Positions 32,225 to 32,562 of a stretch of DNA of 32,562 bases are shown in pieces. Both the position numbers and the translations under genes were made by a program. The DNA comes from Haplosporangium gracile (Eukaryota > Mortierellomycota > Mortierellomycetes > Mortierellales > Mortierellaceae). Under the pieces are notes generated by a model. It did not search any database, was not told the origin of the DNA, and worked only from the letters and a program-made list of their open reading frames with translations. The stretch lies in NCBI GenBank assembly GCA_015499985.1, contig JAAAUF010000459.1, forward strand, positions 1 to 32,562, read 5' to 3'. The first letter of the stretch is position 1. Each line of letters opens with the position of its first letter.

Positions 32225-32562
32225 ATGTCTTCCTCACCATCTCCTTCAACTTCCTCTCGCCGGTCAGCCAGCCCTACGGCGAGAGCGACTACCACCTCGA
32301 CCTCTTCATCACATGGCTCTTCTTCATCAGTTACAGTTGTGACCGTGACTTCCTCATCTCCATCCGCCGCGACAGCCTCTTCCTCCACAGTGAATGTCGA
32401 GTCCATCTCTTCATCTTCCGGATCCAGGTCCACTGTTCGCACCTCAACAACTTCGCAAGATGATACAGCTGATAACGAGGGCCCCTCTTCCTCAAATACA
32501 GATACAATTGATGATGGGGCTCCCTCCTCTTCAACAGCCCCTGCACCAGCAGCCTCACGACC
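32225..32562 (+). CDS. Ser/Thr-rich N-terminus of a protein, cut by the window edge
   Basis: From ATG at 32225 the frame is open for 112 codons to the right edge, with no stop. The product is very rich in Ser and Thr (MSSSPSPSTSSRRSASPT at the start, then SSSS/TSTS runs, later DDTADNEGPSSS). It has no signal peptide and no recognised domain; such heads are common as disordered N-termini of fungal regulators. The complementary strand is also partly open (Asp/Glu-rich), so the strand choice rests on the clean ATG and the unbroken longer frame. The 3' part is missing. Confidence 0.45.
   Translation, partial: MSSSPSPSTSSRRSASPTARATTTSTSSSHGSSSSVTVVTVTSSSPSAATASSSTVNVESISSSSGSRSTVRTSTTSQDDTADNEGPSSSNTDTIDDGAPSSSTAPAPAASR

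Noticed and set aside
32215..32558. Two minus-strand ORFs rich in Asp/Glu or Arg/Leu at the right edge
   Set aside because: They are the antisense of a Ser/Thr-rich frame that is open over the whole 338 nt and begins with a clean ATG.

Overview
The window looks like nuclear DNA of a filamentous early-diverging fungus. My best guess is Mucoromycota, probably Mortierellomycotina. This is inferred from intron-rich genes (introns mostly about 90-340 bp, GT-AG), long CT-rich leaders, a fungal CRH-like GH16 protein with a Cys-rich head, a Lys5/AASDHPPT-type phosphopantetheinyl transferase and a meiotic MND1 gene. No tRNA, rRNA, CRISPR, transposase or plasmid feature was recognised. There is one 10-N assembly gap, at 15851-15860, and it lies inside an intron. 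I built the spliced models by hand from splice sites, reading phase and remembered family alignments.

Layout, left to right. 451-2738 (-): F-box-like protein with a long acidic, Ser-rich tail. 2739-8219: about 5.5 kb without a supportable gene; the + strand is purine-rich up to about 7000 and pyrimidine-rich after it, as if two divergent CT-rich leaders met there. 8220-11651 (+): SF1B helicase of the IGHMBP2/Hcs1 type, ten exons, one of which appears to be a 2-nt microexon. 11652-14732: non-coding, ending in the CT-rich and CAA-rich leader of the next gene. 14733-16675 (+): heterotrimeric G-protein beta subunit, five exons, with only V-W-S-stop in the last. 17234-18100 (+): membrane-anchored GNAT acetyltransferase, single exon. 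18515-21505 (-): 4'-phosphopantetheinyl transferase with two unusually long introns (823 and 1005 bp). 22875-24938 (+): meiotic recombination protein MND1, whose coding exon 1 seems to be only the ATG, followed by a GC-AG intron. 25235-27484 (-): GH16/CRH-like cell-wall protein with a broken catalytic motif, a large insertion, a Lys-rich stalk and a C-terminal membrane anchor. 27840-29746 (-): DUF676 serine lipase (Lpl1-like). 30905-31535 (+): small gene of unknown family. 32225-32562 (+): start of a Ser/Thr-rich ORF that leaves the window.

The genes are unrelated housekeeping, signalling, wall, lipid and meiotic functions, as is normal for a fungal chromosome; no operon or gene cluster logic is visible. 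MND1 and the GH16 gene are convergent and share a near-palindromic AATAAA/TTTATT element. The most interesting points are unusual gene structures (2-nt microexon, ATG-only GC-AG exon, long pyrimidine-biased introns) and the catalytically degenerate GH16 protein. I found no clear evidence of a wholly new multi-gene system.
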